Positions 45,001 to 56,700 of a stretch of 64,000 bases of DNA are shown one piece after another. Where the stretch lies: positions 9,509,501 to 9,573,500 of the forward strand of contig NC_084669.1 of NCBI RefSeq assembly GCF_028389875.1, read 5' to 3'. The notes below the pieces were generated by a model, which was not told where the DNA came from, ran no database searches, and saw only the letters and a list, made by a program, of their open reading frames with translations. A program made the position numbers and the translations under genes. The stretch comes from Rhea pennata (Eukaryota > Chordata > Aves > Rheiformes > Rheidae). Each line of letters opens with the position of its first letter. Position 1 is the first letter of the stretch.

Positions 45001-48000
45001 GTTGCCCACAGCTGTCTGCCTACTCCTCAAGCTGTGCAGCTGTTAGCCTGTTCAGTCAGCACCTGACCAACTCACTGTTCAGCCTTTTGAAGCCAAGCAA
45101 AAATAGTAACTGTTGCTCATGACAAGCTCATGCTGTGACCTGTAGGGCATCAGAGACGGTTGACCCCCTGAGTCGCCTGTGCTGCAGAACAGGAACTCCT
45201 TGAAGGAGGCAGGAGAGCTGGCGGCAAAAAGGCTGTGTGCCTCCAGGTAAGGCGTCCTCCCCCAGCATTTGCAGCCCCTTGTTTCATTTGGCTTTATTCA
45301 GACATTTCTGGGCATTAGAAATACCCAGCTAGAGCCAAGCAGGCGTTTTCGATCAGGAAGGGCTGGTGGAGGAAAGTTTCTGCTTTGTAAGCCAGTACAG
45401 TGAAGTGAGTAAAGATCACTCCAGGTATCTGCGGCCCTGGGAAGCCAAGCTTTGAAGCCCTTGCTGTTGTTCTTGAGTCTGTACCAGAGAGGCCCTGCAA
45501 CCTTGTCACTAAACTTGTCACCAAGACAGGCTGATGGCAGAAGACTGCTACCACGTTGGCACTTCACAAATTTAGGTGCACCTTTAAATCAGGACCTGAA
45601 AAACAACAGGTTGAACCAACTTTGTCTGCTCCTAAGAAAGCTGAAGCTCTTGGAAGAGAAGTGATTGATTTGGCAATAAGCGTGTAGCACCAGGATCCCA
45701 GGTTCCTTCTTTCTTCCCCCCTCCCCCTTTTTTTGTAAGACCTGATCTATGTTAATTTTTCCTCTCTGACTTCCCTTATTGTCTTTAAAGGCTGCTCGTT
45801 GATGATGAGAGTTAAACTATTTAGATTTTGACCTTGCTCAATTGGTTGCACAACACATCCCTTGCTGGTAGTGGTCACCTTGTGATGTCAAATTCACTGC
45901 AACGTTTCTTTTGCTCAAAAAGCATACACAGGCACCTGCAAGGCATAGTGAGGCACGGTAGCAGGCAAACTCTGTCCCATCCACACTGAGCGAGAGCATG
46001 ATTTAGCCTTTCTTGGCTGCAGCAGTAGCTGGAGCAACGGAAACCTCCTCAAAGGCTGGGGCATGCAAGCCAGTATGATTTCTCTTGAGAGCAATAAATA
46101 GAGGGACTTAGGTTTAATTAATTGTGTGTCAGAGCAAATGTTGAAAACAAACTTCCCAACCCGAAGCACTAAGCTTAGCACCAGCTGCTGAGGGAGGTTT
46201 CTGGCAAGAAAGGCAGTCTTGGATAGACAAGCAAGGAAGCGAGGCACTTCCGAAGGGTGACTTGGGCCAATTACACAGGGCTCCTTCTCCAACCCCCATC
46301 CCCGACTGTGCAGGGAGCATAGGGCCAGGACACGGAGAAGCAGTTTGCCTGACAGGCACCTTCCTTTGTGTAGGTGCTTTGTGAACTGAAGAGGAACCCG
46401 TCTTGGACACAACAGCAGAGAAGGGGGAATTTCAGCTGGGATCTTGATCCCTGATATGTGTAATGATGAAAAGAAAATCATACGTTGTCCAAAATATGAA
46501 GGTTCCTTAGAGTTTACAGTCTTCTGTCCACTAGGGACCCAATGTATGCAACAGTACAGGGACATCTGAAGGACCTTACATTCCTTTACCAACCTGCCAG
46601 CTCACCAGTTAGGGGAAACCTTTAAACAGGAGTGAGGTCAGCCAGAGTAGCTGAGGCAGAACTGGAAAAGAAGGCAGCTCTCTAGTTATGTCAGCTCTGT
46701 TGTGACTGCCCATCCAGCCCTTCTCTCCCTAGAAAGATGCCAAATTTGGCTGCATTAGCTGTGTCTGTGAAGGTCTGGCCCCTGGAAAGTGGAAATCTGA
46801 GCTTGCACTGTCAGGAAGATGGAGCAGACACTGCAACAAATCTTTTCTTTGTGGGACTTTTCTATGTGCAACTTGCCTGTGAATTGAGGAATTGAGCTTG
46901 TTTGTGACATGTTGAGATTAGACCTGAACAAAAACTCTATTTCTGAAAACATCATACTTTAAAATAAATAAATAAATAAAATAAACTTAGTTTATTGTTG
47001 TGCCTTTGGTAGGTTTCAGAAGGCAAGTTTAGGTTAGTCACTGTTATTTATGGTATCAGAAAAACAAGCTAGTTAAATACATGATAAAAACAAAAAACTT
47101 GTGTGAGAAAACCCACTTGCTTTCTAACTACTAGCTACTGTTATTACCTTGAACACAGCTGAACACTCTTCTGAGCAGCCCTGAGTAGGGAGAAACTATC
47201 TTGGTCAAGTAGAAAAGTTTTAAAATTAAAATACGAGGGAAAGGAAAGGGCTGAGAAGTGGCTAGTTGGGAAAAAGCCAAGATAAAAATGGAAGACTGTT
47301 TTTTAAAAAAGGTTTTGCTTTTTGGAACAGACCAAAGTCCCGATGTGAGAAGAAGATGTCTGAGTAGTGTGGATGAGCTAGCTCGCACGGTGTTGCCTGC
47401 TGAAGAGCTCACAGCAAACTGGTGTTCATGGACAGAGCCACAGCATTTTCTCTTCTTGACAGGAGTGGGCAGTTTGGACTGCCCACTGCAAGTCCAAATC
47501 TGAAGTGCAGCTCAAAGCACAATCTTAACCTTTCCATATTAAACTCTGGAGAATTCAAAAGATTTTATTTAAGTGGAAATTTATGAAAAAGAAACAGAAA
47601 AGGCTGACTGCTCTTGGCAGTGTGGCACAGAAATTGCTTTTACAAAATATATTTACTTTGGAGGTTCCTTTCACAAAGCATCTGCCTGTGTTGGACCTTG
47701 TCAGCTCCGAAGCCCATCAATTTTCCTTTCCCCTCTTTCTTACCTGTATTCCTGTGAGTTTGCTGCCTCCACAGAAAGCCAGAAAGTCCAGCCTCTGCCA
47801 GACCTCACTCAGATTCTTGATTATTTAATTGCATTTCTACTGAGGAATAAGGCATGTACTTGTAGGAATGATCTACCCAGTTCAGCTTTGCATGGGCCTA
47901 CCCAGAAGCTGTGCAACGCAAAGGGAAGTGCTTCGAGCACTGCTTTGTCTCAGAGTAATTGCCAGTTCAAATTCTTTCCTACTTCTTCCTAGATCTTATG

Positions 48001-51000
48001 ACAAGAACTCACGAGGACAGCAAGTTCCTTGCAGTTCTAGTTTGTTGTTAGGTTCCTGGATGCCAAAGGTTTGGAGAATTTACTCTTCTCAGTGAGAAGA
48101 ATGACATAAGCCATACTTTCCCCCAAGGTGTAGGCCAACCATGTTCCCACAGTCCTAGGCCTATGGTGGGATGCCTGGGCCAAGAGGAGAGAGCTGACTT
48201 CCATCCATGCTCCTTGTCTCCATCCCACTCATGTCGCGAAGGCGCTGTTTGCTGGTGCCCCTTGAAAGCGAAGGTGGCTCACTGGGCCCATCAGCCAGGC
48301 GCCCCTTGCATGCTCCATCTCTGTGAGTGTGCTGCAACAGCACTGCAGGCATGAGCACCATGTGGGGCGCTCCTGGCAGGACATGCCAAGAGGAATATAA
48401 TCAGTAATATGAGAATATAGACAGCTCTGTACTGGCAAGCTATACATGTCTGATTTAACTGTCAGCTCTTACAAGGGAGGGGAGATTGTATTGTAACAAT
48501 ACTGAGGACAAAAAATGGAAGAACTTGAATGTGAATACACCAAGAGCCCTGCACTAATGTTGTGGGAAGTTTGTGATACCTTCAGAGCAGAATAGCTAGG
48601 ACTAGAGAGGGATTTGAAAAATAATTGAGGGAAAAATATAAGCCAAAATTCGTTCTTTTGGAAAGGTGTGCATACAAAGGGAGACATGCAAAATGCTACA
48701 GTAGAGCTATGGATGCAGTGAAGAAAAAGCACTGCAAAAGAACTGCCTCAAAAGTAACTATTTATCATTTACAGTTCATTTAAAAATCCTTTGCACTGCT
48801 GCTTGCAAAAGTCTGAAAATGGTTAGCATGCCAAGCACATGCATCTATCACGCTGGTAATGCTGCATCATCATTTTCTGGTGTTTCTGTTCTTCTGTCCA
48901 TACCTGTCTTGTGTGAAGGTTGTATCAGAAACACTTGGGGACAGGGACAGTTGGGTTTTGCCTATGCAGAACCTAGCGTGAATTGTTCCGGGCTCTTGCC
49001 TGGATCTCCTAGACACTACTACCAAGAAGAAAAGCTTAAAGGTTTCACATACCAAAATTAAGGGGAAAAGAAATTATCTTGGCCTTTGTGAACTAGCAAG
49101 GAGAGAATTTCAAAATAAGTACTTTATAAAGTTTGGACTTTCAGAGGCAAGTGCAAGGTACACAAAAGAGGGAAACTGAGTGTGCAGCTAGCAGGTGTAC
49201 AAGCTTGCAAAGATGCCTTCGCAGTAATGCCAAGGAAATCAAAGTTGCAGCCAAGAAAAACAGTTAAAGTGATGCAATGACATAATTCAACTGCTGCCAG
49301 TAGAATATAAATTACTTGCAGGACAATCAAGAAGAAAAACACCTATGATATTCATTTGTGTAATACAGATGGAGACCCCATGATTCACAGGTAAAAATGG
49401 GTGATTCTTTGAACCTATAGACACAAGAACAAACACAAATAAAACAAACGACCTAGCTTAAAGCGATGTTACAATAAAGGGGCCTGATGGAGCAGATGTT
49501 GTTTACAGCTGTCTCCTCTCCTTGCTGTGTGGCAACACACCATTTGAATGAGAGCAAGACCTCAATATTACAGAAAGCACCAACCAGACCTTTCTCTGAG
49601 GAGTGACACTGAAGCAAGAACAAAGAATGCACGCTCAGATTGGTAAATTTTTGGGTAGATTAGTTTTAAACCCACCACATCTAAAACTACAACTACAGCA
49701 GATCCATTTAGTGAGCAGAACAACCTAAGAAAGCTAGGCTTCTGCACCAGGATGCTACATCTTGCTCAAACAAAGAGTCATGCTGAAGCTGGGTAAAGAT
49801 GCGATTAGTGTCATCGGTTTTTAAAAATAGAAGGAATGCACTCCACTGAGGGCTTTGAGATCTCTGCTTGAGAGATGTCCTAGCAGCAAGATAAATTCCA
49901 CTGGTTGCACTGCAGATAGGAGATAGAGGTTACATTGCCCAGACTTCTGCTCCACGCCTTTCACAGGTTATGAAAATATTGTGGTCCCAGCAGTGCTTTT
50001 GCAAGCAATGCACTCAAGTAATAAACTAGGCATGAGAAAATGCAAATGTAGATCCACATAAAGATATGAACCTCCTTGTTCAGACCCACCCCTATATTTT
50101 ACTAAAAAGTAGTGAGCAAACATGCCTTGATGAGGGAGTAAAATGCATTTTATTCACCCAATACCCTTTCTTAACTGAATATACTTCTGGGGTATCTGCT
50201 GATTATTCATGTTTCAGAGCTTCATCTTTATTTTAGACCTTAGCACAAGTAACATGATGAAATGCCTGATAAGAAGGAGAGGGGAAATGCATGCACAATA
50301 CAATATGTTTCCATCCAAATCTCAGTTCCTCTTAATGCAGAGGACCTACAGGGCACAGTGTTACTTGGGCTCAAATATAAAACTCCTGGTTGTAGAGCAC
50401 TGTGAAATTGGTAAGCAGAGATTTATATTTTTAAACACAGACCTTGGTTACCATTTTCTCAGAAATGCCTAGGAGATTGCTGACCTCACACTTTGAACAG
50501 GGAAGCAGGGTGTAGGCACAAGCTCATTTAAGGTTGGAAAGGAAGTCTGTGGTGAACCTCAGGCTCAGGGACCTGATCTACATCCACAAAACTGCCCTTG
50601 CCCCACAGGCAGCCACAGGCCCAAACAGCAACTCAATAGAAAGGATCTCAGCAAAGACTTTTTGCAATTTTTGTGGTAATGTGAGCATCTAGACAGGGTC
50701 AATCCCACTGACGAGTCACTTCACATCCTAGACACTTCACAGACCTGTCCTGGTCTTTCCCCTCATCCTCTCCTCCCCCTCTACTTCCGTCTCCCCCATA
50801 TAAAATGTTTTTTTTTTGTCTGCTGCTTTGGGACCTACAGATCTATGAGTAAAAAGGGGACAAGTAAAATCTAGAGTAACTCAGTCTACAGAAAGTACTC
50901 AAGAACAAAAGACTGATTTTAATGCCCAGTTTTGAGCAAGTTTGGCCATTAGCTTCAGGAAGTCTTCATCATTTATGTAGAGGAGGAAGCAGATGGAAAT

Positions 51001-52055
51001 CATAGAATTAATTTGACCTGAAGAGTTTGTGTTATGGAAAAACACTCGAGTCAGGCCCCAAATTATAGACCTAGGGATAAAATAAGCCACCTGTGGTGTA
51101 CAAGTATGAGCATGCCGGATGCCATTTCGCAGCCTTCTGAACTGCACATTTCCTCAAGTGTTTGTTTTGTGCAGGAGAATCCGAGGCCTGTAGGAGCTTT
51201 TCTATTTTCTGTCCTTCAAGGAATAGGATTAGCAACATGAATATTCCCTGTGAAAGCCAAGAAATTGAAGAACTGGTAATACTGTCCCCTGTCTTCGGGT
51301 GGGATCTGTTTCAATCAAAGTAAAAAGAGTGCAACTCCATCTAGAGAGAGAGCCCAGGGCACCAAAGTGTCCATAAGGGCAGTGTTGGGCTCTAATTATT
51401 GCCGGCGTACCCTAGCTGTGCTCCCAGCTGAGAAGAAATGACTTGAAACTTGGCTAGCATTTATTTTATAGGTCTGAGGTTTCTCCAGCTCTGAAGGTGT
51501 GGCAGACACCGAGATCCTGGCCAGGACTATGAAGGGGAAATAAGTTTTGGCCATGATAATAAACTGTTTGTCAGCTGGGGTGCACCCAGGATACAGGCAC
51601 ATCACAGTGCCTGTTGGTGCTATGCAGATCTGAGGACACACCAGCACTGAGCACCTGCCTACTAGCCAGGCCTGCTGTTGTCAAAATAGAGAATGATCCT
51701 TTCCCCAGATCAGAGGATGCTTTCAGAGGACAGGTGAGATCAGGGACAATAGGAAATACCCCAGGAGAAGGGGAGAAGACGAGAGTTTTAAAGGACATGG
51801 TAGTGTTCTGCAACACTGTAGTTGTACCTTGCATTCAAGTCACTGTTACATTGACTTCATGTGTAGGAGCCTCAGATAGGGGATGGTCAACAGAGAAAGT
51901 AGCTGCTGTCCTACAACTCGTATTTTGTAGATGATGTAACTAAAGGACAGAAAAAACTGCAAGGATTGCCAAGAGGAATTAGCACAACGGGAGTTTGTTG
52001 TGCAATTCTGTCACCAGTGGAGGGAAAAGAGTTGGGTTAGTAGCTGTTAGACTCA
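42091..52055. other. Intergenic region, first part
   Basis: About 10 kb with no supported gene on either strand. A 9-bp-arm inverted repeat (CTGCTGTTT/AAACAGCAG) lies at 43282-43301 and an (AAAT)n run at 46961-46984. Composition is less AT-rich at 44.8-46.7 kb and 47.7-48.4 kb, which produces long chance open frames. Non-coding transcripts cannot be excluded from sequence alone. Confidence 0.6.
46961..46984. repeat. (AAAT)n microsatellite
   Basis: About five tandem AAAT units with a one-base slip at the 3' side. Confidence 0.9.
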
Positions 52056-52059
52056 GTGA

Positions 52060-52310
52060 ATTCCTCAGGCCAGAGGGGACCCTGGATCCAAACCCTGCTC
52101 AAAGCAAGCCCAACTTCAAAGTTAGGTCAAGGTTTGAACATCCACAGGGATGGAGATCCCACAGCCTGCCTGGGACCTTGCTTCACCTTTTGTATGATAA
52201 TGTTAGTGAAAATGAAGACTGCCTTCCCTACAAACCCTAAAGTCACTAAAGACAGTAATTAGATCTCCCTCACCTTCTGCTCTCCAGCCTGACCAAACCA
52301 GCTTGCTTGT
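52060..52310 (-). mobile_element. Degenerate CR1 LINE 3' fragment
   Basis: Read on the minus strand, several blocks match the CR1 3' region: CCCTGCTCAAAGCA near 52096, CATCCACAGGGATGGAGATCCCACAGCCTGCC near 52139-52170, and TTAGATCTCCCTCACCTTCTGCTCTCCAGCCTGACCAAA near 52259-52297, each the complement of standard CR1 3' sequence. Many substitutions and gaps indicate an old copy. Boundaries are approximate. Confidence 0.7.
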
Positions 52311-53639
52311 GGGAGCCAAGTCCCATGGGAGCTGCAAGAGTCTCTTGTTTTGCAAGGGCCAACAGATCACAAATGTAAGCTTGGTAGCAAACACTCCTTT
52401 TAAGATCATGGGTAGCAATGCAAACCCTACTTCTCACTTCTTTCCATTTCATGTAAGAGCAAAGCCAGGTGACAGCTACAGTGATAGCTGTAACTATTTA
52501 AAGTCAGGGGCCTTTGTAATTCTCTGAGCTTTGTGTAGAGTTTGGTGGCAATCACAGTAGGCCATGCTCAGTTCCCCTCACTTTGAGATTTTTTTTTTTT
52601 AAACAATCTCTGAGTTTAAGGATCACTTCTTTTGATCTCCCTTACACACTCTGAAGATGCTGTCTGAGGATTTTTTAAAGATGATGTATCCAGGCCCTTT
52701 GGCTAATTTGGGGGGCTCTTGCAGTCAGGGAGTCCACCGTTCTTTTCTCTCATGCTTAAGACATTTGCAAAAGCAAATGTAGTGCAGCAGAGAGACCATG
52801 GAGAGCTGCAACCTGCTACCTTGGGAAACAAACTCCCTGTTCAAGGCTGCCCCTAAGTTGGCAGTAAGAAATACTATAAAATATATATTTACTGCTCCTG
52901 TAAATGTTATTAATGGATTGGCAGAGAAAAGGTTAGTCTCAAATTTCTTTTGTCCCTCCAAGTGAAAAACTATGTCTTGTTGTGTGACAAGCAGACATAG
53001 GACCTCTCTGTGAAGCCTTAACATCGTCTCTGCATGCCCCACTCCTGTAACGTTGCAGGGCATACTTGAGCAGGGTTTGACTTTCATTCTTGTTACAGAG
53101 CAATCCAGGGGCAGTAGGGTGTTTGAGAATTCAGAGCCAAGAGATGGACTAAAAGGGGCTTGGGACATGTGTCCCACCATGGCTTCAGTGATGCTGAGAA
53201 GACAGACCAGTGACCGAGTCCAAAACAAGGTCATGGAAGGTTTGTTTTCCCATTGCAAAATGCTTTCTGCATTTCTCCTCAGTGGGTTCAATTTGCAGAA
53301 GCATTTCTGCCTTTGACTTTGTCACCAGAGTATGCTCAAGCAGCGTGGCTTTTCCATGTGGGCTCAGCTCAGCTTTGAGGACAAGTGCTATACATGCAAA
53401 GGAGCCACAAACTTCAGAACACAGCTAAAAACAATGCAGTTATTTATCATTCTTTTGCTCTAAGTGAATATAAATAGGCTATGCATTAATTCACATTAAC
53501 ATGCTGAACATTGATTCTGTTCATTCTTGGCATATCTGGACTTTTCAAGACCAGACTTTTCAAAAGCAGCAGCCAAGAGATTCATAAAGAAGTGGGGAAC
53601 AGTGCTTTGTGCCTGGTTGATTAGAGACACTTAAGGAAC
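52311..53639. other. Intergenic region, second part
   Basis: No gene is recognised. A T-run lies at about 52590-52599. A 188-codon minus-strand frame (52725-53291) lacks any recognisable family and is not called. Confidence 0.6.
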
Positions 53640-53780
53640 ACGGGATTTGCCTTAACAGACTCATCTAGTTCCCTATCCTGCCTCCAGCAATGACCTATGT
53701 TCTCTGCTGAACATGTCAGAGCTCTCTGATGCACAGATGAAAAATTCTTTCCTGATCCTCTAGTGACCTTGTGTTTGGAG
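53640..53780. mobile_element. Possible old interspersed repeat (CR1-like)
   Basis: The stretch around GACTCATCTAGTTCCCTATCCTGCCTCCAGCAATGACC resembles the recurrent 'atctagtccagtatcctgtctc..cagtggcc' segment of old amniote CR1-type repeats. Similarity was judged by eye and is low, so family, strand and limits are uncertain. Confidence 0.4.
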
Positions 53781-56700
53781 GCAAAATACTAGTAGTTTGT
53801 ATTCAGAAGAGGCAGGAGAATCTTTATCAGAATGAACCCCACAAATTTCATGGAATTCCACCCATCCAGCCAGCATTGCAAAATTTAGTATGGGCTTCAC
53901 ACTAACCTCCAAGGACGAAGCCAGCATTTTACCACTGCATTCAGCAGGGAATGAATTGCGCTGTTCTCAAGGGATGCCCAAGTAGCACAGGCAGGAAGAG
54001 TCTCAAGAATCCCAGTGCACTCTCTGGAATGAAATGACAGGGTTTATGGCTTACTGGTGATCCAATACTGGTTGTCAGTCATCTTTTATATAAGTCTTAG
54101 AAATTATTGTAGAAGTCACTCATTCCCTTTCTTTTTTGGTGGTGTGGCGGGGGAGTGGAATCCAATTGAAAAACAGCTGACTACAATGTTGTCAGGAACA
54201 AACTTACTGCAATTTAAACACCTGTACTTTGTTTTTTCTTTTTTTTTTTTGGCTTATAACACAGTCTGAGTCATAGCCTGTCTTGGAGTTACAGTAAGCT
54301 ATACTGTGATACTCTCTTTCCCTGTGCAAGGAGATGCACTAGTGAGTCATTTCCAAATCTCCAACCAGAAGAGGTGTTGCTGTGACTTTGAGATGTGCTA
54401 GAAAAAGGAAATGGGAAGAAAAATCCTTAGTTTATCCATAAGGCCAGCTTCATCCAGCTGCAACTTGAATTATTTAAAGAGGCGACTTTTGCAGTTGTAT
54501 GGGTAGTGGAAGGTGAAATGGTACTTTTTTACACGGAAAGACATACAGAAAAGGCATATATAATAGGGCTAAGGATACCCTTTCTTCATCTCACTCTGGA
54601 CTGTGGTCCCACAAGCACTCAGCATATTGTACCCAGCTAACTGCTCTTATGCATGATGGGATGATGGCAGTCACAGGAAGTTCAGTGACGAAATGTCTAA
54701 GTTCAATCATCTTGTCCCATCTGGTATGGTTCAGAGCACCGTGTCAGGATGTGAAGGGGGGTTAGCAAACACAGGTAGCCTCTCAAGCTGCTTTAACTTG
54801 ATCATCTGTTTGCCTCAAAGCAAAAGCATTTTGTAAAATGCAACCACTATGCAAAGTAAACTTACAGGCAGCGAGTCTTTGAGATAATCACAATCATATT
54901 CTTGGGGGTAGTTGAAAAGTTACTACAACAAATGTGTGATAAAAGCCTTTCCATTCCGCTACCACCAGCATCTGCAGAAACACTTCTGAATGTCATGATT
55001 CCTTTGTTGTTTAAAATGATTCAGCAGTAGACTCTCAAACGGTCTTCATCTGGTTAAAAATAGTTGTTTGCCTCATATGGCTTTAGCATGGTACTCTCAA
55101 CTGTAAAATGTTCCACCTTCCAAAAAAATAAGAGTAAAAAGCGAAAGGGAGCTTTCACACATCATTACTCACAATGGTTAGGCCTCCACAGCTCATTCCA
55201 AGCCTATCAAAGGAGGAGAGGCCAGCTTGGAAAGCAGGAAAGCAAGATATTGATGTTATTGCTTGGTGCTCAGCAGGTTCCTGTGAAGAACTGTCCTAAA
55301 CACAAAAGCAGTCAAGCTGACGGGTCACTCTGTTTCCCAAAACAAAACACTAGTTTACTTCCAAGAAATATTTATTCATTGGATTTCTGAAGTACAGCAA
55401 GAGCTTAGTCATAGCAGCTGAAATGTCTCCTGATATCAGCAGAACATGCTCCAGGAGGCAATCAGTATAACCCAATTAGCTGAACCACACTCTACAGTCA
55501 ACACACAACACTGGGGCAAGACAGTTCAAGAGCCTTCGGCCTTTGTCAGATATGTCAGGCTACCCACTCTCCATATGCACAGACCAGGGATGGACCTTCA
55601 GGACATGTGATGTATTGGCTTTCTTTTCATTATGTCAGTAAACAGAATGTGTTTTAGGGAAAAAGAAGTATTGTGATTGCAATAGTGGACAGAAGGTGCA
55701 GATAGGTTATTTCTCACAGTGCTGTAACATGATGCTTGAATGTGGTTGCCTTCAGGCCCTGCAGCTGGGACCTATCTGTGTGGTGCCACAGTGGTGTTAC
55801 AGGGCAGCATTTCTGAGGCACAAAAGAGTGCTAAATGGAAAGTGCTTTGTGTCCAGCCTACTGGGCCATGGCTGGGTGGAGGTGGACAGTGCTTCTGCAG
55901 TGCCCATAGTCAGCTCCAGATGCACCTGTCTTGTGTGGGATTCCAGCTGAGGAGTAAAGGAAGCACAGATGGGAAGACTGAGATGTTTTGCCACATGGCT
56001 CTCGTTCAGAAGAAAGAACCACTTGCAGTGAGCAGCAGATGTGTTCATTGTGTTTTTTCCCATTTGCTGAGCATAAAACAGTCTTAGACTTGGTGATGCT
56101 TGGTCGCTTTCAGAACTGAAGAACTTCAAAGATGCCAGAGGAAGGGGGAAGTATCCCTCTTTAGCTCCATGTTTCACAGCATCAGAAGCTGACTTTAGAA
56201 GCTGTATGACAAGTTGTTAGTTAATGCCCACATTAACTCATTTTTCCTGAAAAATACACATGCTATGCATGCAGGGCAGTCCTCTGCTCTTTTTGACAAG
56301 GTGATATGTTAAATCCTGCTCCCTGGGCTATGGCAATTCATTTTTGCTGGAATACAGTCAGGCTGCGGATGGCAGCTGTAGGAACTGCAGGATCTCTGCA
56401 CTGTGCTACAGTCAAATCCTAGCCAGCATCAGTGGGGTAGGATTTTACTACAAAGTCAAATCTCCCATAAAGGCCTAACTGAGCCAAGTGCTGCAGCGAG
56501 TATGTAAGATGCTCTGAGTACCCATCTCTGCCAACAAGCAGAATTCACTGACATTGCTGTTACATTTAAGAGGGCCTTAAGCATTCCTTTTGCAAAGCTC
56601 CATCTCCCGATATTTATATCTAGACTATAAGTGTTTGCTCTGGGTTAGTCTTGATGACACAAAGGATGAGCCTAGAAATGAATCACTGTTACAGATAAAT

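Noticed and set aside
45915..46592. 225-codon minus-strand open frame
   Set aside because: Longest frame in the intergenic tract, but there is no recognisable family, promoter or splice context. The area is less AT-rich, which favours chance frames.
52725..53291. 188-codon minus-strand open frame
   Set aside because: No recognised motif or repeat protein. Treated as chance.
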